A DNA stretch of 64,000 bases from Aeromonas salmonicida subsp. salmonicida (GCF_001643305.1 NZ_LSGW01000118.1:53981-117980); one strand, 5' to 3'. Shown: positions 19,556-29,310, counted from the stretch's first letter. A program made the numbers and translations. The notes: a model not told the origin generated them from the letters alone.

Positions 19556-20068
19556 ATGACTCATTTTTTCTGTCGATGGCTGACGCACGCACTGGGGGGC
19601 ACCCGCAAACCGGACGTGGTCTGTCACGAGGCTCGCCCGCCATGGGCCATCGAAGAGTCCCAGTACCTCTCCCTCTGCACCCGTTGCGGTGAGTGCTTCA
19701 AGGCCTGCCCCAACGGCCTGCTCAAACCGGCCAGTCAACCCGAATACGAAGGTACCGCCATCGCCGGCACCCCTGTGCTGGATCTCGCCTGCGGCCAGTG
19801 CAGCTATTGTGGCAGCTGTGCCAGAGCCTGCCCGACCGGCGCTCTCGATCTGCAATGGGGGCGCCAGGTGCAGACCCGGGTTCAGATTGAAGCGAGCTGT
19901 CAGGCACGACAGGGCTTCTACTGCCTGCTGTGTGAAGATGCCTGTCCCCAGCAGGCGATCAAGGCTACCAGCGATGGGGTGAGCGTCAACATGGCGGCGT
20001 GTGATGGCTGCGGTGCCTGCGGTCTCGCCTGCTTGCACGGCGCCATCACCCTGATCCCACAGCTTTGA
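19556..20068 (+). CDS. napF: Ferredoxin-type protein NapF
   Basis: Iron-sulfur protein of 170 residues with four cysteine clusters: CTRCGECFKACP, CSYCGSCARACP, CLLCEDACP and CDGCGACGLAC, the same order as E. coli NapF. NapF is a cytoplasmic accessory factor for the periplasmic nitrate reductase NapA. No napDABC follows, so this is a stand-alone copy. Start ATG 19556 preferred over GTG 19550 because of spacing from the GGGGGTG upstream. Confidence 0.85.
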   Translation: MTHFFCRWLTHALGGTRKPDVVCHEARPPWAIEESQYLSLCTRCGECFKACPNGLLKPASQPEYEGTAIAGTPVLDLACGQCSYCGSCARACPTGALDLQWGRQVQTRVQIEASCQARQGFYCLLCEDACPQQAIKATSDGVSVNMAACDGCGACGLACLHGAITLIPQL

Positions 20069-20132
20069 CCCCCAGAACCCCGTCTTCAGCACTGAAGCCA
20101 TATTCCACTGCTACCAGACGCCAGAAAACACA

Positions 20133-20151
20133 AAGGGGCCCGTGGGCCCCT
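20133..20151 (-). terminator. nsrR terminator
   Basis: Minus-strand hairpin AGGGGCCC-ACG-GGCCCCT followed by TTGTGTTTTCT, 19 nt after the nsrR stop. Confidence 0.65.
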
Positions 20152-20169
20152 CATGGTCTGACGCTGGCT

Positions 20170-20622
20170 CTATGCCATGGCCAGAATGGAGTCGTGCTCA
20201 ATGCCGAGCAGGTGACAGAGACGAGTGGGATCCCGCACCGCATCGGCCAATGTGTATTCCCCCAGCACCTCGAGGAAGGCGTTCATGGCGCGGCGCAGAA
20301 TACCCTGAATGCGACAGCCACCGGAGAGGCGGCAGTTCTCGCGCTTGCAATCCACAGGGCAGAGCACGTGTTCCATGTCCATCACCACATCACGCAGGTT
20401 GATGGAGACGGCGGAGCGACCGAGGCGGATGCCGCCATGCTTGCCGCGTACCGTCTCTATGTACCCCTTGATCCCAAGCTGATGCACTATCTTGACCACG
20501 TGGTTGCGGGAGATGGCAAAGGTATCGGCCACCTCAGTGATGGTCGACAGGCGATCTCCCGGCTGAACCGCCAAAAAAGTCAGGGTACGCAGGGCATAGT
20601 CGGTAAATCGTGTCAGTTGCAT
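20170..20622 (-). CDS. nsrR: Nitric-oxide-sensing repressor NsrR
   Basis: Rrf2-family regulator of 150 residues. A winged helix-turn-helix occupies residues 1-75 (TDYALRTLTFLA, SRNHVVKIVHQLG), followed by three cysteines at the expected cluster spacing (CPVDC...C within residues 88-103, KRENCRLSGGCRIQ). NsrR holds an Fe-S cluster and releases DNA on NO exposure, derepressing detoxification genes. It lies next to napF, fitting a nitrate/NO theme. A promoter-like TTGTCG-N17-TAGTAA lies just upstream. Confidence 0.85.
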   Translation of the reverse strand: MQLTRFTDYALRTLTFLAVQPGDRLSTITEVADTFAISRNHVVKIVHQLGIKGYIETVRGKHGGIRLGRSAVSINLRDVVMDMEHVLCPVDCKRENCRLSGGCRIQGILRRAMNAFLEVLGEYTLADAVRDPTRLCHLLGIEHDSILAMA

Positions 20623-20920
20623 GGTCGCACTTGCCTCTTACTACAAGCTGGAAATCAGGACGACAACCTAAAGCTAAGAGGCGGGACAGCTCTTGCGCCC
20701 GCGCAGAGTCCGCATCTTAATCCGAGTCGTGGAGTGACAAGGTTAAGAGCAGCTCAGGCGGGTGTCGATGAAGATGCACATAAATCGACACTTTCTTTGA
20801 TTGATCGCAAACTTGCAGGCTGGCTCCCGGGTTTGAGGGGTTTTGGGCGGCTAACTTCGCCGCGCCATCCCCAAGGCCGGCGCGGATAGGCGTGCACCAC
20901 ACGACTCCTGCTGTGTGGAT
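20623..20920. promoter_or_regulatory. nsrR upstream region with an 8-bp inverted repeat
   Basis: GTGTCGAT (20762-20769) and ATCGACAC (20784-20791) form a perfect inverted repeat whose spacer contains AAGATGCA, the half-site of the NsrR consensus. No gene is visible in the 298 bp. Operator function is inference. Confidence 0.35.
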
Positions 20921-21760
20921 TCAATGGGGCTGCTTGAGCCAGTTTTTCAGCGCGGTGGAGGGAATTGAGCTCTCGGAGGCAACCGCGAAGGCGCCCCAGT
21001 CCACCGCGCACTGCAAGGCATCCTGGATCGCCATGCCTCGCGCCAGTCCGTGGATCAGGCCACCGGCGAACGCATCCCCCGCTCCCGTGGTATCCACCAC
21101 TGACACGGGCCGCGCCGCGACCCGGATCTGCTCCTCACCATGGATGGCCACGGCCCCCGCCTTGCCTTCGGTCAGCACCAGCCACTCCAGCTGCTCCCCG
21201 GCCAGTTGACGCGCATGCAGCCAAGGGGCGCTCACCTCGCCGAGATCGGAGCGGGAGGCCACCAGCACGTGACAGGGACGGCGAGCCTGCCCGCCCTTGG
21301 GATACTGAGCCACCACGAAACTCTTGCCGAGCATCTGGCGCATATAGCCTGTGATGGCGGTGCCGGGATAATTCACGTAGAGACAGTCCACCCCCTCCAC
21401 CGGCAAGTCGCCAGGCAGGTCGGGGCGACGCGGCCGCCTGAGGATGGTGCGCTCGCCGGTGGAATCCACCAGGATCAGCAGTTCCCCTGTTTCGCCCCCG
21501 AAGCGCTCCACATGAGAGCAGTCCAGCCCGTAACCCGCCGCCTGCTCCAGCAGCCAGTCGCCGGCCTCATCCAGCCCGATGCGGGAGGCGATGGTCACCT
21601 CGTGGCCTGCCCATACCAGCCCTATGCCGGTGTTGGCGGCACCGCCCCCCAGCCGGCGGCCCTGATCCACGTATTGCAGACGGGCACCGGCCACCAGGGG
21701 TTCGGAGAGGGAGAGCACATGATCACAGTTGAGATTGGCAAGCAGCAGAATGCGGGACAT
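20921..21760 (-). CDS. PfkB family carbohydrate kinase
   Basis: Ribokinase-fold kinase of 279 residues. The N-terminal GRRLGGGAANTGIGL block is a family signature for substrate binding, and the C-terminal DTTGAGDAFAGGLIHGL contains the anion hole and catalytic Asp. The substrate cannot be read from the sequence; sugar, nucleoside or fructose-phosphate kinases are all possible. It is a single gene between nsrR and ald, with no sugar transporter nearby. Confidence 0.85.
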   Translation of the reverse strand: MSRILLLANLNCDHVLSLSEPLVAGARLQYVDQGRRLGGGAANTGIGLVWAGHEVTIASRIGLDEAGDWLLEQAAGYGLDCSHVERFGGETGELLILVDSTGERTILRRPRRPDLPGDLPVEGVDCLYVNYPGTAITGYMRQMLGKSFVVAQYPKGGQARRPCHVLVASRSDLGEVSAPWLHARQLAGEQLEWLVLTEGKAGAVAIHGEEQIRVAARPVSVVDTTGAGDAFAGGLIHGLARGMAIQDALQCAVDWGAFAVASESSIPSTALKNWLKQPH

Positions 21761-21795
21761 GGAGAAGCCTCACTGACAAGGGCCCCCAGTATATG

Positions 21796-21818
21796 AGAAA
21801 GGGCCCTGACGGCCCTCC
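21796..21818 (-). terminator. ald terminator (weak U-run)
   Basis: Minus-strand hairpin AGGGCC-GTCAG-GGCCCT followed by TTCTCAT, downstream of ald. Confidence 0.5.
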
Positions 21819-21876
21819 CTGAAATCACGGGGTTTGTGAGCCCGCTCGACGTTTGCCGGCCAGCTTCACGCTGCAG

Positions 21877-22992
21877 TCAGCCCAGCACGGATTCGGCGCT
21901 GACATACTCATAGCCGAGCGCCTGGGCCACCGCCGCCTGGGTGACCTTGCCCTTGAACACGTTCAGGCCGGCCCGCAGGTGTTTGTCATCCTTGAGCGCC
22001 TGGGCGTAGCCCTTGTCTGCCAGCGCCAGCACGAACGGCAAGGTGGCATTGGTCAGCGCGAAGGTGGAGGTGCGTGCGACACCGCCCGGCATGTTGGCCA
22101 CACAGTAGTGAATGATGCCATCCACCACATAGGTGGGCTCTTCATGGGTAGTGGGGTGGGAGGTTTCAAAGCAGCCGCCCTGATCGATGGCCACGTCCAC
22201 CAGCACTGAGCCCTTGCGCATCAGCTTGAGCATGTCGCGGGTCAGCAGCCTGGGCGCCGCCGCTCCCGGGATCAGCACGGCGCCGATCACCAGATCCGCC
22301 TGGGCGATGCAGGCTTCGATATTGGTGCGGGTGGAGTAAAGCGTCTTGAGGGCCGGGCCATAGAGGCTGTCCAGCTCCCGCAGACGCGGCAGGGAACGGT
22401 CCAGAATGGTGACATCGGCCCCCAGACCCAGCGCCATGCGCGCCGAGTTGACGCCCACTACACCGCCCCCCAGCACCACTACCTTGGCAGGGGCCACCGC
22501 AGGCACACCACCTAGCAGGGTGCCATTGCCCCCCTGCGCCTTCTCCAGACTGTGTGCGCCGGCCTGGATCGCCATCCGCCCCGCCACCTCGGACATGGGC
22601 GCCAGCAGCGGCAGACCGCCACGCTCGTCGGTCACCGTCTCGTAGGCGATGGCCACCGCCCCCGAGTGGACCAGCAGCTGGGTCTGCACCGGATCCGGCG
22701 CCAGGTGCAGATAGGTAAAGAGCAGCTGACCGGGGCGCAGCAGTTCACACTCCTCCGGCTGGGGCTCCTTCACCTTCACTATCATCTCGGCCCGGGCGAA
22801 TATCTCAGCCGCACTCGCCACCAGTTCAGCACCGGCAGCCTGGTACTCGGCATCGGACAGCCCGATCGCCTCGCCTCCCTGCTGTTGCACCAGTACCTTG
22901 TGTCCCCGGGCCGCCAGCTCCTGCACTCCGGCGGGAGTCATGCCGACCCGGTATTCATGGTTTTTGATTTCCTTGGGTACGCCAATAATCAT
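21877..22992 (-). CDS. ald: Alanine dehydrogenase
   Basis: NAD-dependent enzyme of 371 residues interconverting L-alanine with pyruvate plus ammonia. The N terminus [20 protein letters not shown] is diagnostic; the NAD motif [15 protein letters not shown] lies near residue 170 and the active-site region KVKEPQPEE near 72. Its start overlaps the end of the upstream amidotransferase by four bases. Near the beta-alanine:pyruvate aminotransferase, it could recycle the alanine formed in that reaction (inference). Confidence 0.95.
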   Translation of the reverse strand: MIIGVPKEIKNHEYRVGMTPAGVQELAARGHKVLVQQQGGEAIGLSDAEYQAAGAELVASAAEIFARAEMIVKVKEPQPEECELLRPGQLLFTYLHLAPDPVQTQLLVHSGAVAIAYETVTDERGGLPLLAPMSEVAGRMAIQAGAHSLEKAQGGNGTLLGGVPAVAPAKVVVLGGGVVGVNSARMALGLGADVTILDRSLPRLRELDSLYGPALKTLYSTRTNIEACIAQADLVIGAVLIPGAAAPRLLTRDMLKLMRKGSVLVDVAIDQGGCFETSHPTTHEEPTYVVDGIIHYCVANMPGGVARTSTFALTNATLPFVLALADKGYAQALKDDKHLRAGLNVFKGKVTQAAVAQALGYEYVSAESVLG

Positions 22993-23744
22993 GCTCGCTC
23001 TCCTGCTGTGATCCCGCCGGCCGCCCTTTCGCTACCGGGCAGGATGCCCAAAAATTGTAACAACCACTGCATCATGGTGGCCGAATCCACCTCCCCCTCC
23101 AGCGAGGAGAGGCTGCTCTGATAACGATCATCGGACAAGAAGTCCCGCCGCCGCTCGATCAGCGCCCGGTTGTACTCCACCGAAAACTCCGGATGCCCCT
23201 GAATGGCGACTATGTGGTCCCCCTGCAAGAACATGAAGTTGGGGCAAAAATCGTTGCCAGCCAGCCGGGTCGCACCGGGTGGCAACAGGGCCACCTGATC
23301 CTGATGGCTGGCCAGGATCCGGATCTGATCCAGCCCGGGCTGCATCCAGGATCCGGTCGCCAGCATGGGGTGAACCGAGACCCCCAGCCCCCACCCCTTG
23401 GTGGATTTCACCACCTCGCCCCCCAACGCCTGCGCAATCACCTGATGGCCGAAGCAGACCCCGGCCAGCTTGACATCGGCGTCGTGGGCCAGCCGGATCC
23501 AGGCGCGCAGTGCCTGGATCCAGGGCAGATCGCTGTAGGCATCGTGCCGCGAACCCGTGATGAGCCAGGCATCACACTCTTGCAGATCGTCCGGCAGCTC
23601 GCCATCGAGCGCCGACCAGATCCTGAACTCCAGCTCGGGGGCCAACGCCCGAAAGCCCTTGATAAACATCTCGGAGTAAACGGGGCCAAAATGATCCGCC
23701 AAATCGGGATCCAGCCGGTCACAATCGAGAATTCCCAGTCGCAT
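22989..23744 (-). CDS. Class I glutamine amidotransferase-like protein
   Basis: Protein of 251 residues with a complete triad: nucleophile Cys97 in GVCFGHQ, and His/Glu in QGHPEF near residue 185. It is a stand-alone GATase1 domain similar to GMP synthase-like amidotransferases and distant from PuuD. It overlaps ald by four bases and follows mmsA, so it may belong to the nitrogen-compound catabolic operon. The substrate is not predictable; a gamma-glutamyl hydrolase role is possible. Confidence 0.8.
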   Translation of the reverse strand: MRLGILDCDRLDPDLADHFGPVYSEMFIKGFRALAPELEFRIWSALDGELPDDLQECDAWLITGSRHDAYSDLPWIQALRAWIRLAHDADVKLAGVCFGHQVIAQALGGEVVKSTKGWGLGVSVHPMLATGSWMQPGLDQIRILASHQDQVALLPPGATRLAGNDFCPNFMFLQGDHIVAIQGHPEFSVEYNRALIERRRDFLSDDRYQSSLSSLEGEVDSATMMQWLLQFLGILPGSERAAGGITAGERA

Positions 23745-23829
23745 CTGTTACTCCTTCAACAGGGATAGCGGGGCACTCCGGCAGCGTTTCACCACCGGGC
23801 CATGCCTGGACTAGCTGCTGCATGGTTGC

Positions 23830-25326
23830 TTACTTCATGGTCGGCATGGAGAACTCGGCACCGGCCCGCAGGCTCTGTGGCCAGCGCGCCGTTACCGTCT
23901 TCATCCGGGTATAGAAGCGCACCCCATCCGGCCCGTGCATGTTGAGCGGCCCGAAGATGGACCGTTTCCAACCCCCAAAGCTGTGAAACGCCATGGGCAC
24001 GGGAATGGGGACGTTCACCCCTACCATACCGACCTGAACCCTGGCAGTGAAGTCCCGCGCAGTATCGCCGTCGCAAGTAAAGATGGCAGTGCCATTGCCA
24101 TACTCGTGCTGGTTGATGAGCCCGAGCGCCGTCTCGTAATCCGGGGCCCGCACTATGGCGAGCACGGGGCCGAAAATCTCCTCTCGGTAGATGCGCATCT
24201 CGGGGGTTACCTCGTCAAACAAGCTGCCACCGATAAAGTAGCCTTCCCCGTGACTCACGCCGCGACCATCTACTCGCAGCAGGGCGCCCTCGGCCACCCC
24301 CTGATCCACATAACTCCGCACCTTGGCCAGATGCTCACGGCTGATGAGAGGCCCCATCTCGTTCTCCGGTACCTGACCCAGGCCAGGCCCGACCCGTAGC
24401 GTTTCCACCAGCGGCGCCAGCTTGGCAACCAGTGCATCGGCGGTCTCATCACCCACCACCACAGCGACCGAAATGGCCATACAGCGCTCGCCCGCCGCCC
24501 CATAAGCCGCCCCCATCAGGGCGGAGACCGCCTGATCGAGATCCGCATCCGGCATCACCAGCATGTGGTTCTTGGCGCCGCCCAACGCCTGCACCCGCTT
24601 GCCGTGGGCCGAGGCAGTGGCATAGATATATTCGGCGATGGGAGTGGAACCCACGAAAGAGACGGCGCCGACCCGCGGATCGGTCAGCAGCACATCCACC
24701 ACCTCCTTGTCGCCGTTGACCACGTTGAGCACACCATCTGGCAAACCGGCCTGCTTGAGCAGCTCGGCCATGCGCAGGGAGAGGGATGGATCCTTCTCGG
24801 AGGGCTTGAGAATAAAGGTATTGCCGCAGGCGATGGCCACCGGGAACATCCAGAGCGGCACCATGGCCGGAAAGTTGAACGGCGTGATACCGGCGCACAC
24901 CCCCACCGGCTGCATCATGGAATGGCTGTCTACCCCCCGACCCACATTGAGGGAGTGCTCCCCCTTGAGCAGATGAGGAATGCCGCAGGCAAACTCCACC
25001 ACTTCCAGCCCCCGGGTCAGCTCACCCTGGGCATCGGAGAAAACCTTGCCATGCTCGCGGCTGATGAGCTCCGCAAGCTCATCCCTGTGACGCTCCATCA
25101 GCTCTTTGAAGCGAAACAGCACGCGCGCACGCACCAGCGGCGGTGTCTGGGACCAGTCGGTGAAAGCACGCTCCGCCACGGCGATGGCCTCGCCACATTC
25201 GGCGGCGGTGGCGAGTGCCACACTCCCCTGCTGCTGGCCGGTGGCCGGGTTGAAGATGGCACCAAACCGCTCGCTGTGACTCTGTTGCAGCTGGCCGTCG
25301 ATAAAGTTGCTGACCCTGTATGTCAT
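23830..25326 (-). CDS. mmsA: CoA-acylating (methyl)malonate-semialdehyde dehydrogenase
   Basis: Aldehyde dehydrogenase of 498 residues. The catalytic Cys282 is in [11 protein letters not shown], the MmsA-type signature, and [13 protein letters not shown] is also characteristic. The usual ALDH glutamate base is absent at the corresponding place (LGGAKNH near 250), as expected for the CoA-dependent subfamily. It converts malonate semialdehyde to acetyl-CoA, or methylmalonate semialdehyde to propionyl-CoA. Start ATG 25326 with GGAGG. The preceding gene is the aminotransferase that would make malonate semialdehyde from beta-alanine. Confidence 0.93.
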   Translation of the reverse strand: MTYRVSNFIDGQLQQSHSERFGAIFNPATGQQQGSVALATAAECGEAIAVAERAFTDWSQTPPLVRARVLFRFKELMERHRDELAELISREHGKVFSDAQGELTRGLEVVEFACGIPHLLKGEHSLNVGRGVDSHSMMQPVGVCAGITPFNFPAMVPLWMFPVAIACGNTFILKPSEKDPSLSLRMAELLKQAGLPDGVLNVVNGDKEVVDVLLTDPRVGAVSFVGSTPIAEYIYATASAHGKRVQALGGAKNHMLVMPDADLDQAVSALMGAAYGAAGERCMAISVAVVVGDETADALVAKLAPLVETLRVGPGLGQVPENEMGPLISREHLAKVRSYVDQGVAEGALLRVDGRGVSHGEGYFIGGSLFDEVTPEMRIYREEIFGPVLAIVRAPDYETALGLINQHEYGNGTAIFTCDGDTARDFTARVQVGMVGVNVPIPVPMAFHSFGGWKRSIFGPLNMHGPDGVRFYTRMKTVTARWPQSLRAGAEFSMPTMK

Positions 25327-25432
25327 ATATCCTCCATGATGAGTAATCCGCATTCCCCTGCGGGCCTACGGGCCGGGCACAGGGAGATGGCGCCCGACAA
25401 GCCGCGGGCGCCATGAAACAAGGTTAAAAAGG

Positions 25433-26764
25433 TCAGTCCTGGGTCTGCAACACATCCTGCAACAGGGTGAAGAGGTCGTCGATCTGACTGCGCTCGATAA
25501 TGAGCGGCGGCGACAGGGCGATAATGTCCCCTGTCACGCGCACCAGGGCCCCCTTCTCGAAACAGCGTACGAACACCTCATAGGCACGCTTGCCAGGGGC
25601 ATCGGGCATGGATTCCAGCTCGATACCCGCCACCAGACCGTAGTTGCGCACATCCTTCACATGCTTGCAGCCCTTGAGGGAGTGGGCCGCCTCTTCCCAG
25701 TAGCCCGCCAGATCGGCGGCGCGGGTAAGCAGGTTCTCGTTGCGATAGATGTCGAGGGTCGCCAGCGCGGCGGCGGCGGCCACCGGATGACCCGAGTAGG
25801 TGTAGCCATGGAACAGCTCGATGGCGCCCTTGCCGGCGGCCATCATGTCGTCATAGATGCCATTGCGCACCATCACGGCTCCCATGGGGATGGCGCCGTT
25901 GGTGAGCCCCTTGGCACAGGTGATCATGTCGGGAATGACATCGAACTCCTGTGCCGCGAAGGGGGAGCCGAGGCGACCGAAGCCGGTGATCACCTCATCG
26001 AAGATCAGCAGAATGCCCTGTTTGGTGCAGATCTCCCGCAACCGCTTGAGGTAGCCCTTGGGTGGCATGATGACACCGGTACTGCCGGCTATGGGTTCGA
26101 CGATGACAGCCGCTATGTTGCTGGCATCGTGCAGGAAGACGATCTTCTCCAGCTCGTCGGCCAGGGTCACGTCTTCGTCGGGCAATCCCCTGGTGAAGGC
26201 ATGCTTGGCAATATTGAGGGTGTGGGGCAGATGATCCACTCCGGTCAGCAGGGAGCCGAACCACTTGCGGTTGCCGGGGATCCCCCCCACAGAGATGCCG
26301 CCAAAACCGACCCCGTGATAGCCACGCTCGCGGCCAATCAGCCGGGTACGGGTGCCCTGCCCCCTCGCCCGCTGCCAGGCCAGCGCTATTTTCAGCGCCG
26401 TATCCACAGATTCAGAACCCGAGTTGGTATAGAAGACGTGGCCGAACCCTTGGGGGGCTATCTCCACCAGCTGGTTGGCCAGCTCGAACGGCAGGGGATG
26501 CCCCATCTGGAAGGTAGGAGCAAAATCGAGGTGGGAAATCTGCTGGGAAACCGCCTCGGCGATCTCGCGGCGACCATGGCCCGCGTTGCAACACCAGAGC
26601 CCGGCAGTGCCATCCAGTATCTTGCGGCCATCCTCTGAGTGATAATACATCCCCTCTGCCGACTTCAGGATGCGCGGCGCCGCCTTGAATTGCTGGTTGG
26701 CGGTGAACGGCATCCAGAAGGCGGACATGTCGGAGGGCGTATTGATGTCGCTGATCGGTTTCAT
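25433..26764 (-). CDS. bauA: Beta-alanine (omega-amino acid):pyruvate aminotransferase
   Basis: Class III PLP aminotransferase of 443 residues. The PLP lysine is Lys285 in TCAKGLTNGAIP, with Asp256 in IFDEVITGFGRLG; the family start SAFWMPFTANQQFK and the GLWCCNAGHGR loop match omega-amino acid:pyruvate transaminases. It transfers the amino group of beta-alanine to pyruvate, giving malonate semialdehyde and alanine. Start ATG 26764 with GAGG five bases upstream. Together with mmsA this forms the bauA-bauC pathway known from Pseudomonas. Confidence 0.9.
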   Translation of the reverse strand: MKPISDINTPSDMSAFWMPFTANQQFKAAPRILKSAEGMYYHSEDGRKILDGTAGLWCCNAGHGRREIAEAVSQQISHLDFAPTFQMGHPLPFELANQLVEIAPQGFGHVFYTNSGSESVDTALKIALAWQRARGQGTRTRLIGRERGYHGVGFGGISVGGIPGNRKWFGSLLTGVDHLPHTLNIAKHAFTRGLPDEDVTLADELEKIVFLHDASNIAAVIVEPIAGSTGVIMPPKGYLKRLREICTKQGILLIFDEVITGFGRLGSPFAAQEFDVIPDMITCAKGLTNGAIPMGAVMVRNGIYDDMMAAGKGAIELFHGYTYSGHPVAAAAALATLDIYRNENLLTRAADLAGYWEEAAHSLKGCKHVKDVRNYGLVAGIELESMPDAPGKRAYEVFVRCFEKGALVRVTGDIIALSPPLIIERSQIDDLFTLLQDVLQTQD

Positions 26765-26780
26765 GGTCACCTCATCCTTA

Positions 26781-26919
26781 AGGTGTTTAGTAACTATCGG
26801 CTTATGCCTATTAAATTAAACACCTGAATCCATAAAAAAGGGCTCAATGTTGCCCTGCTTGGTGTCACCCCGACCGGGGTGGTATAAGATATTTAACACA
26901 ATTTTAATAATAGTAAACA
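26781..26919. promoter_or_regulatory. Divergent bauA-puuR control region with TGTTTA elements
   Basis: A perfect 9-bp inverted repeat AGGTGTTTA (26781-26789) and TAAACACCT (26817-26825) lies before the aminotransferase gene; a further TAAACA sits at 26914-26919 before puuR. TGTTTA recurs twice ahead of puuC (27668, 27710). These are candidate PuuR operators. A GC-rich palindrome CACCCC-GACC-GGGGTG is at 26866-26881. Confidence 0.4.
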
Positions 26920-26937
26920 GTCAAGGAGTGTCTATTG

Positions 26938-27480
26938 ATGGATATCGGTCACCGCCTCAAGGCGGTTCGCACCAAGGCGGCCCTCTCCCAGCGCGAGCTG
27001 GCCAAACGCTCCGGTGTGACCAACGGTTTTATCTCCCAGATCGAGAAAAATCAGGTGAGCCCCTCAGTGTCCTCACTGCGCAAGGTACTCGAAGGCATTC
27101 CCATGTCCCTGGCCAGCTTCTTCACCGAAGAGACAGAGATGGGGACAGAGGTAATCTTCCGCGCCAGCGACATGCCGGATCTCGGCACCCATCCCATCAG
27201 CTACCGACTGGTGGGCCACAGCCGCGCCAACCGTGCCATCGGCATGATGCAGGAGATACTCCCGCCAGGCGCAGACACGGGTGACGACATGCTGAGCCAC
27301 GAAGGGGAAGAGTGCGGCATCGTCATTCAGGGGACGGTCGAGGTGACCATTGGCGAGCAGATCCACCAGCTGGCACCGGGTGATGGCTACTACTTCGACA
27401 GCCGCACGCCGCACCGTTTTCGCAACGTGGGCGAGCAGGAGTGCGTGCTGATCTCTGCCAACACGCCGGCCAGTTTCTAA
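26938..27480 (+). CDS. puuR: PuuR-type HTH-cupin transcriptional regulator
   Basis: Protein of 180 residues: XRE helix-turn-helix at 5-60 (LSQRELAKRSGVTNGFISQIE) and a cupin_2 ligand domain at about 105-175 (EGEECGIVIQGTVEVTIG, PHRFRN). Colinear with E. coli PuuR, including the terminal TPxxF. PuuR represses putrescine utilisation genes. It is divergent from bauA and upstream of puuC, hence likely controls both. Start ATG 26938 (TTG 26935 adjacent). The last codons are duplicated in tandem after the stop. Confidence 0.87.
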   Translation: MDIGHRLKAVRTKAALSQRELAKRSGVTNGFISQIEKNQVSPSVSSLRKVLEGIPMSLASFFTEETEMGTEVIFRASDMPDLGTHPISYRLVGHSRANRAIGMMQEILPPGADTGDDMLSHEGEECGIVIQGTVEVTIGEQIHQLAPGDGYYFDSRTPHRFRNVGEQECVLISANTPASF

Positions 27481-27654
27481 GCCGCCATTTGACAGGGTTC
27501 GGACTGATCTCGGGCAAGTCACGCCGGCCAGTTTCCAAATCGCCATTTGACAGGGTTCGGGCTGATCTCGAAGGCCACACAGAGTCGCAAGGCAGCATCA
27601 TTGAACAGTGTTCGAGCTGCTCTCAGGCAAAGCATCCCGGCCAGTTTCTGACGG
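27463..27654. repeat. Tandem 58-bp repeat derived from the puuR 3' end
   Basis: 27463-27520 includes the last five puuR codons and the stop; 27521-27578 repeats it with few mismatches; a degenerate third copy of its second half (27596-27633) and the start of a fourth (27634-27654) follow. Translation of the copies shows no maintained reading frame. Confidence 0.8.
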
Positions 27655-27763
27655 GAGCAGCCTCAAATGTTTAACAAAATGTTACAGGATGGATTTACAA
27701 GCGGCAGTATGTTTAGCATATTGATACGCGGATACCAATTCTTTGCCGGTTCAAGGAGTGAAC

Positions 27764-29260
27764 ATGAGTGACCTGACCCTGGCCCAGTGGCAACACAAGG
27801 CCGCCCATCTGACCCTGCCCTCCCAAGCCTTCATCGACGGCAGCTACCGGGATGCCATCAATGGCGCCACCTTCGACTGCATCAACCCGGCCAACGGCAA
27901 GCTGCTGACCAAGGTCGCCGCCTGCGATGCCGCCGATGCCGAGCTGGCGGTGCAGGCCGCCCGCGCCGCCTTCAATGACAAACGCTGGAGCGGGTTGGCC
28001 CCGAAACAGCGCAAGCTGATCATGCAGCGCTTCGCCGACCTGATGCGTCTCAACAAGGTGGAGCTGGCACTGCTTGAGTCGCTGGACATGGGCAAGCCCA
28101 TCGGTGATGCCATGGGGTATGACGCCCCCGCCGCTGCCAACTGCATCGCCTGGAACGCCGAAGCCATCGACAAGATCTACGATCAGGTCGCGCCGGTGGA
28201 AGAGTCCGCTCTGGCGCTGGTGACCCGAGAGGCCCTCGGCGTGGTCGCCGCCATAGTCCCCTGGAACTTCCCGCTGGTGATGGCCTGCTGGAAGCTGGGC
28301 CCGGCACTGGCCACCGGCAACTCGGTCATCCTCAAGCCCTCCGAGAAATCCCCCCTCACCGCCCTGCGCATCGCAGGGATCGCGAAAGAGGCGGGCATTC
28401 CTGACGGTGTCTTCAACGTGTTGCCGGGCTTTGGCCATACAGTGGGCGAGGCGCTGGCCATGCACATGGACGTGGATTGCATCACCTTCACCGGCTCCAC
28501 CAAGATCGGCAAACATCTGGTGGAGTGCTCCGGCAAGTCCAACCTCAAGCGCGCCTTTATGGAGTGTGGTGGCAAGAGCCCCAACATCATACTGGCGGAT
28601 GCGCCGGATCTGGACGCCGCCGCCAAGAGTGCCGCCGGCGCCATCTTCTACAACCAGGGTGAGGTGTGTACCGCCGCCTCCCGCCTGCTGGTGCAAAACA
28701 GCATCAAGCCGAAATTTATGGAACGGCTGCTGGCCCATGCGCGTGAGTGGATTGCGGCCAACCCCCTCGATCCCGCCACCCGCATCGGCGCCATGGTCGA
28801 TGGCATCCAGATGGAGCAGGTGCTGCGCTACATCGATATCGGTCAGCAGGAAGGGGCCAAGCTGCTGCTGGGGGGCAAGCGCACCAATATGGAGAGCGGT
28901 GGCTTCTACATCGAGCCCACCATCTTCGACGAGGTGACGCCCGAGATGCGTATCTTCCGCGAGGAGATCTTCGGCCCTGTGCTGGCGGTAACCGGCTTCG
29001 ATACCTTGGAAGAGGCGATCGCCCTTGGCAACGACACCGACTACGGCCTGGCCGCAGCACTCTGGACGGCGGATCTCAACAAGGCGATCAAGGGCTCCCG
29101 CGCCCTGCGTGCCGGCACCGTCTTCGTCAACAACTGGGATGGCGGCGACATGACGATGCCGTTTGGCGGCTTCAAGCAATCCGGCAACGGCCGCGACAAG
29201 TCACTGCACGCCCTGGAGAAGTACACCGAGCTGAAAAGCACCTGGATCCAGCTCGAATAG
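27764..29260 (+). CDS. puuC: Gamma-glutamyl-gamma-aminobutyraldehyde dehydrogenase
   Basis: NAD(P)-dependent aldehyde dehydrogenase of 498 residues; catalytic Cys302 in NQGEVCTAASR and general base Glu267 in MECGGKSPN, NAD-binding PWNFPLVMACWKLGPAL. It is close to E. coli PuuC, which oxidises gamma-glutamyl-aminobutyraldehyde and also 3-hydroxypropionaldehyde-type substrates. No puuA, puuB or puuD is present here, so in this locus it may oxidise 3-aminopropanal to beta-alanine, feeding bauA (inference). Start ATG 27764 with AAGGAG. Confidence 0.88.
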   Translation: MSDLTLAQWQHKAAHLTLPSQAFIDGSYRDAINGATFDCINPANGKLLTKVAACDAADAELAVQAARAAFNDKRWSGLAPKQRKLIMQRFADLMRLNKVELALLESLDMGKPIGDAMGYDAPAAANCIAWNAEAIDKIYDQVAPVEESALALVTREALGVVAAIVPWNFPLVMACWKLGPALATGNSVILKPSEKSPLTALRIAGIAKEAGIPDGVFNVLPGFGHTVGEALAMHMDVDCITFTGSTKIGKHLVECSGKSNLKRAFMECGGKSPNIILADAPDLDAAAKSAAGAIFYNQGEVCTAASRLLVQNSIKPKFMERLLAHAREWIAANPLDPATRIGAMVDGIQMEQVLRYIDIGQQEGAKLLLGGKRTNMESGGFYIEPTIFDEVTPEMRIFREEIFGPVLAVTGFDTLEEAIALGNDTDYGLAAALWTADLNKAIKGSRALRAGTVFVNNWDGGDMTMPFGGFKQSGNGRDKSLHALEKYTELKSTWIQLE

Positions 29261-29292
29261 CATCAGAAATGACGCTCATTCGTGAAATAGGG

Positions 29293-29310
29293 GGAGAAAT
29301 CCTCCTTTTT
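29293..29310 (+). terminator. Candidate puuC terminator
   Basis: Short stem GGAG-AAATC-CTCC followed by TTTTT, 33 bp after the puuC stop. Confidence 0.45.
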
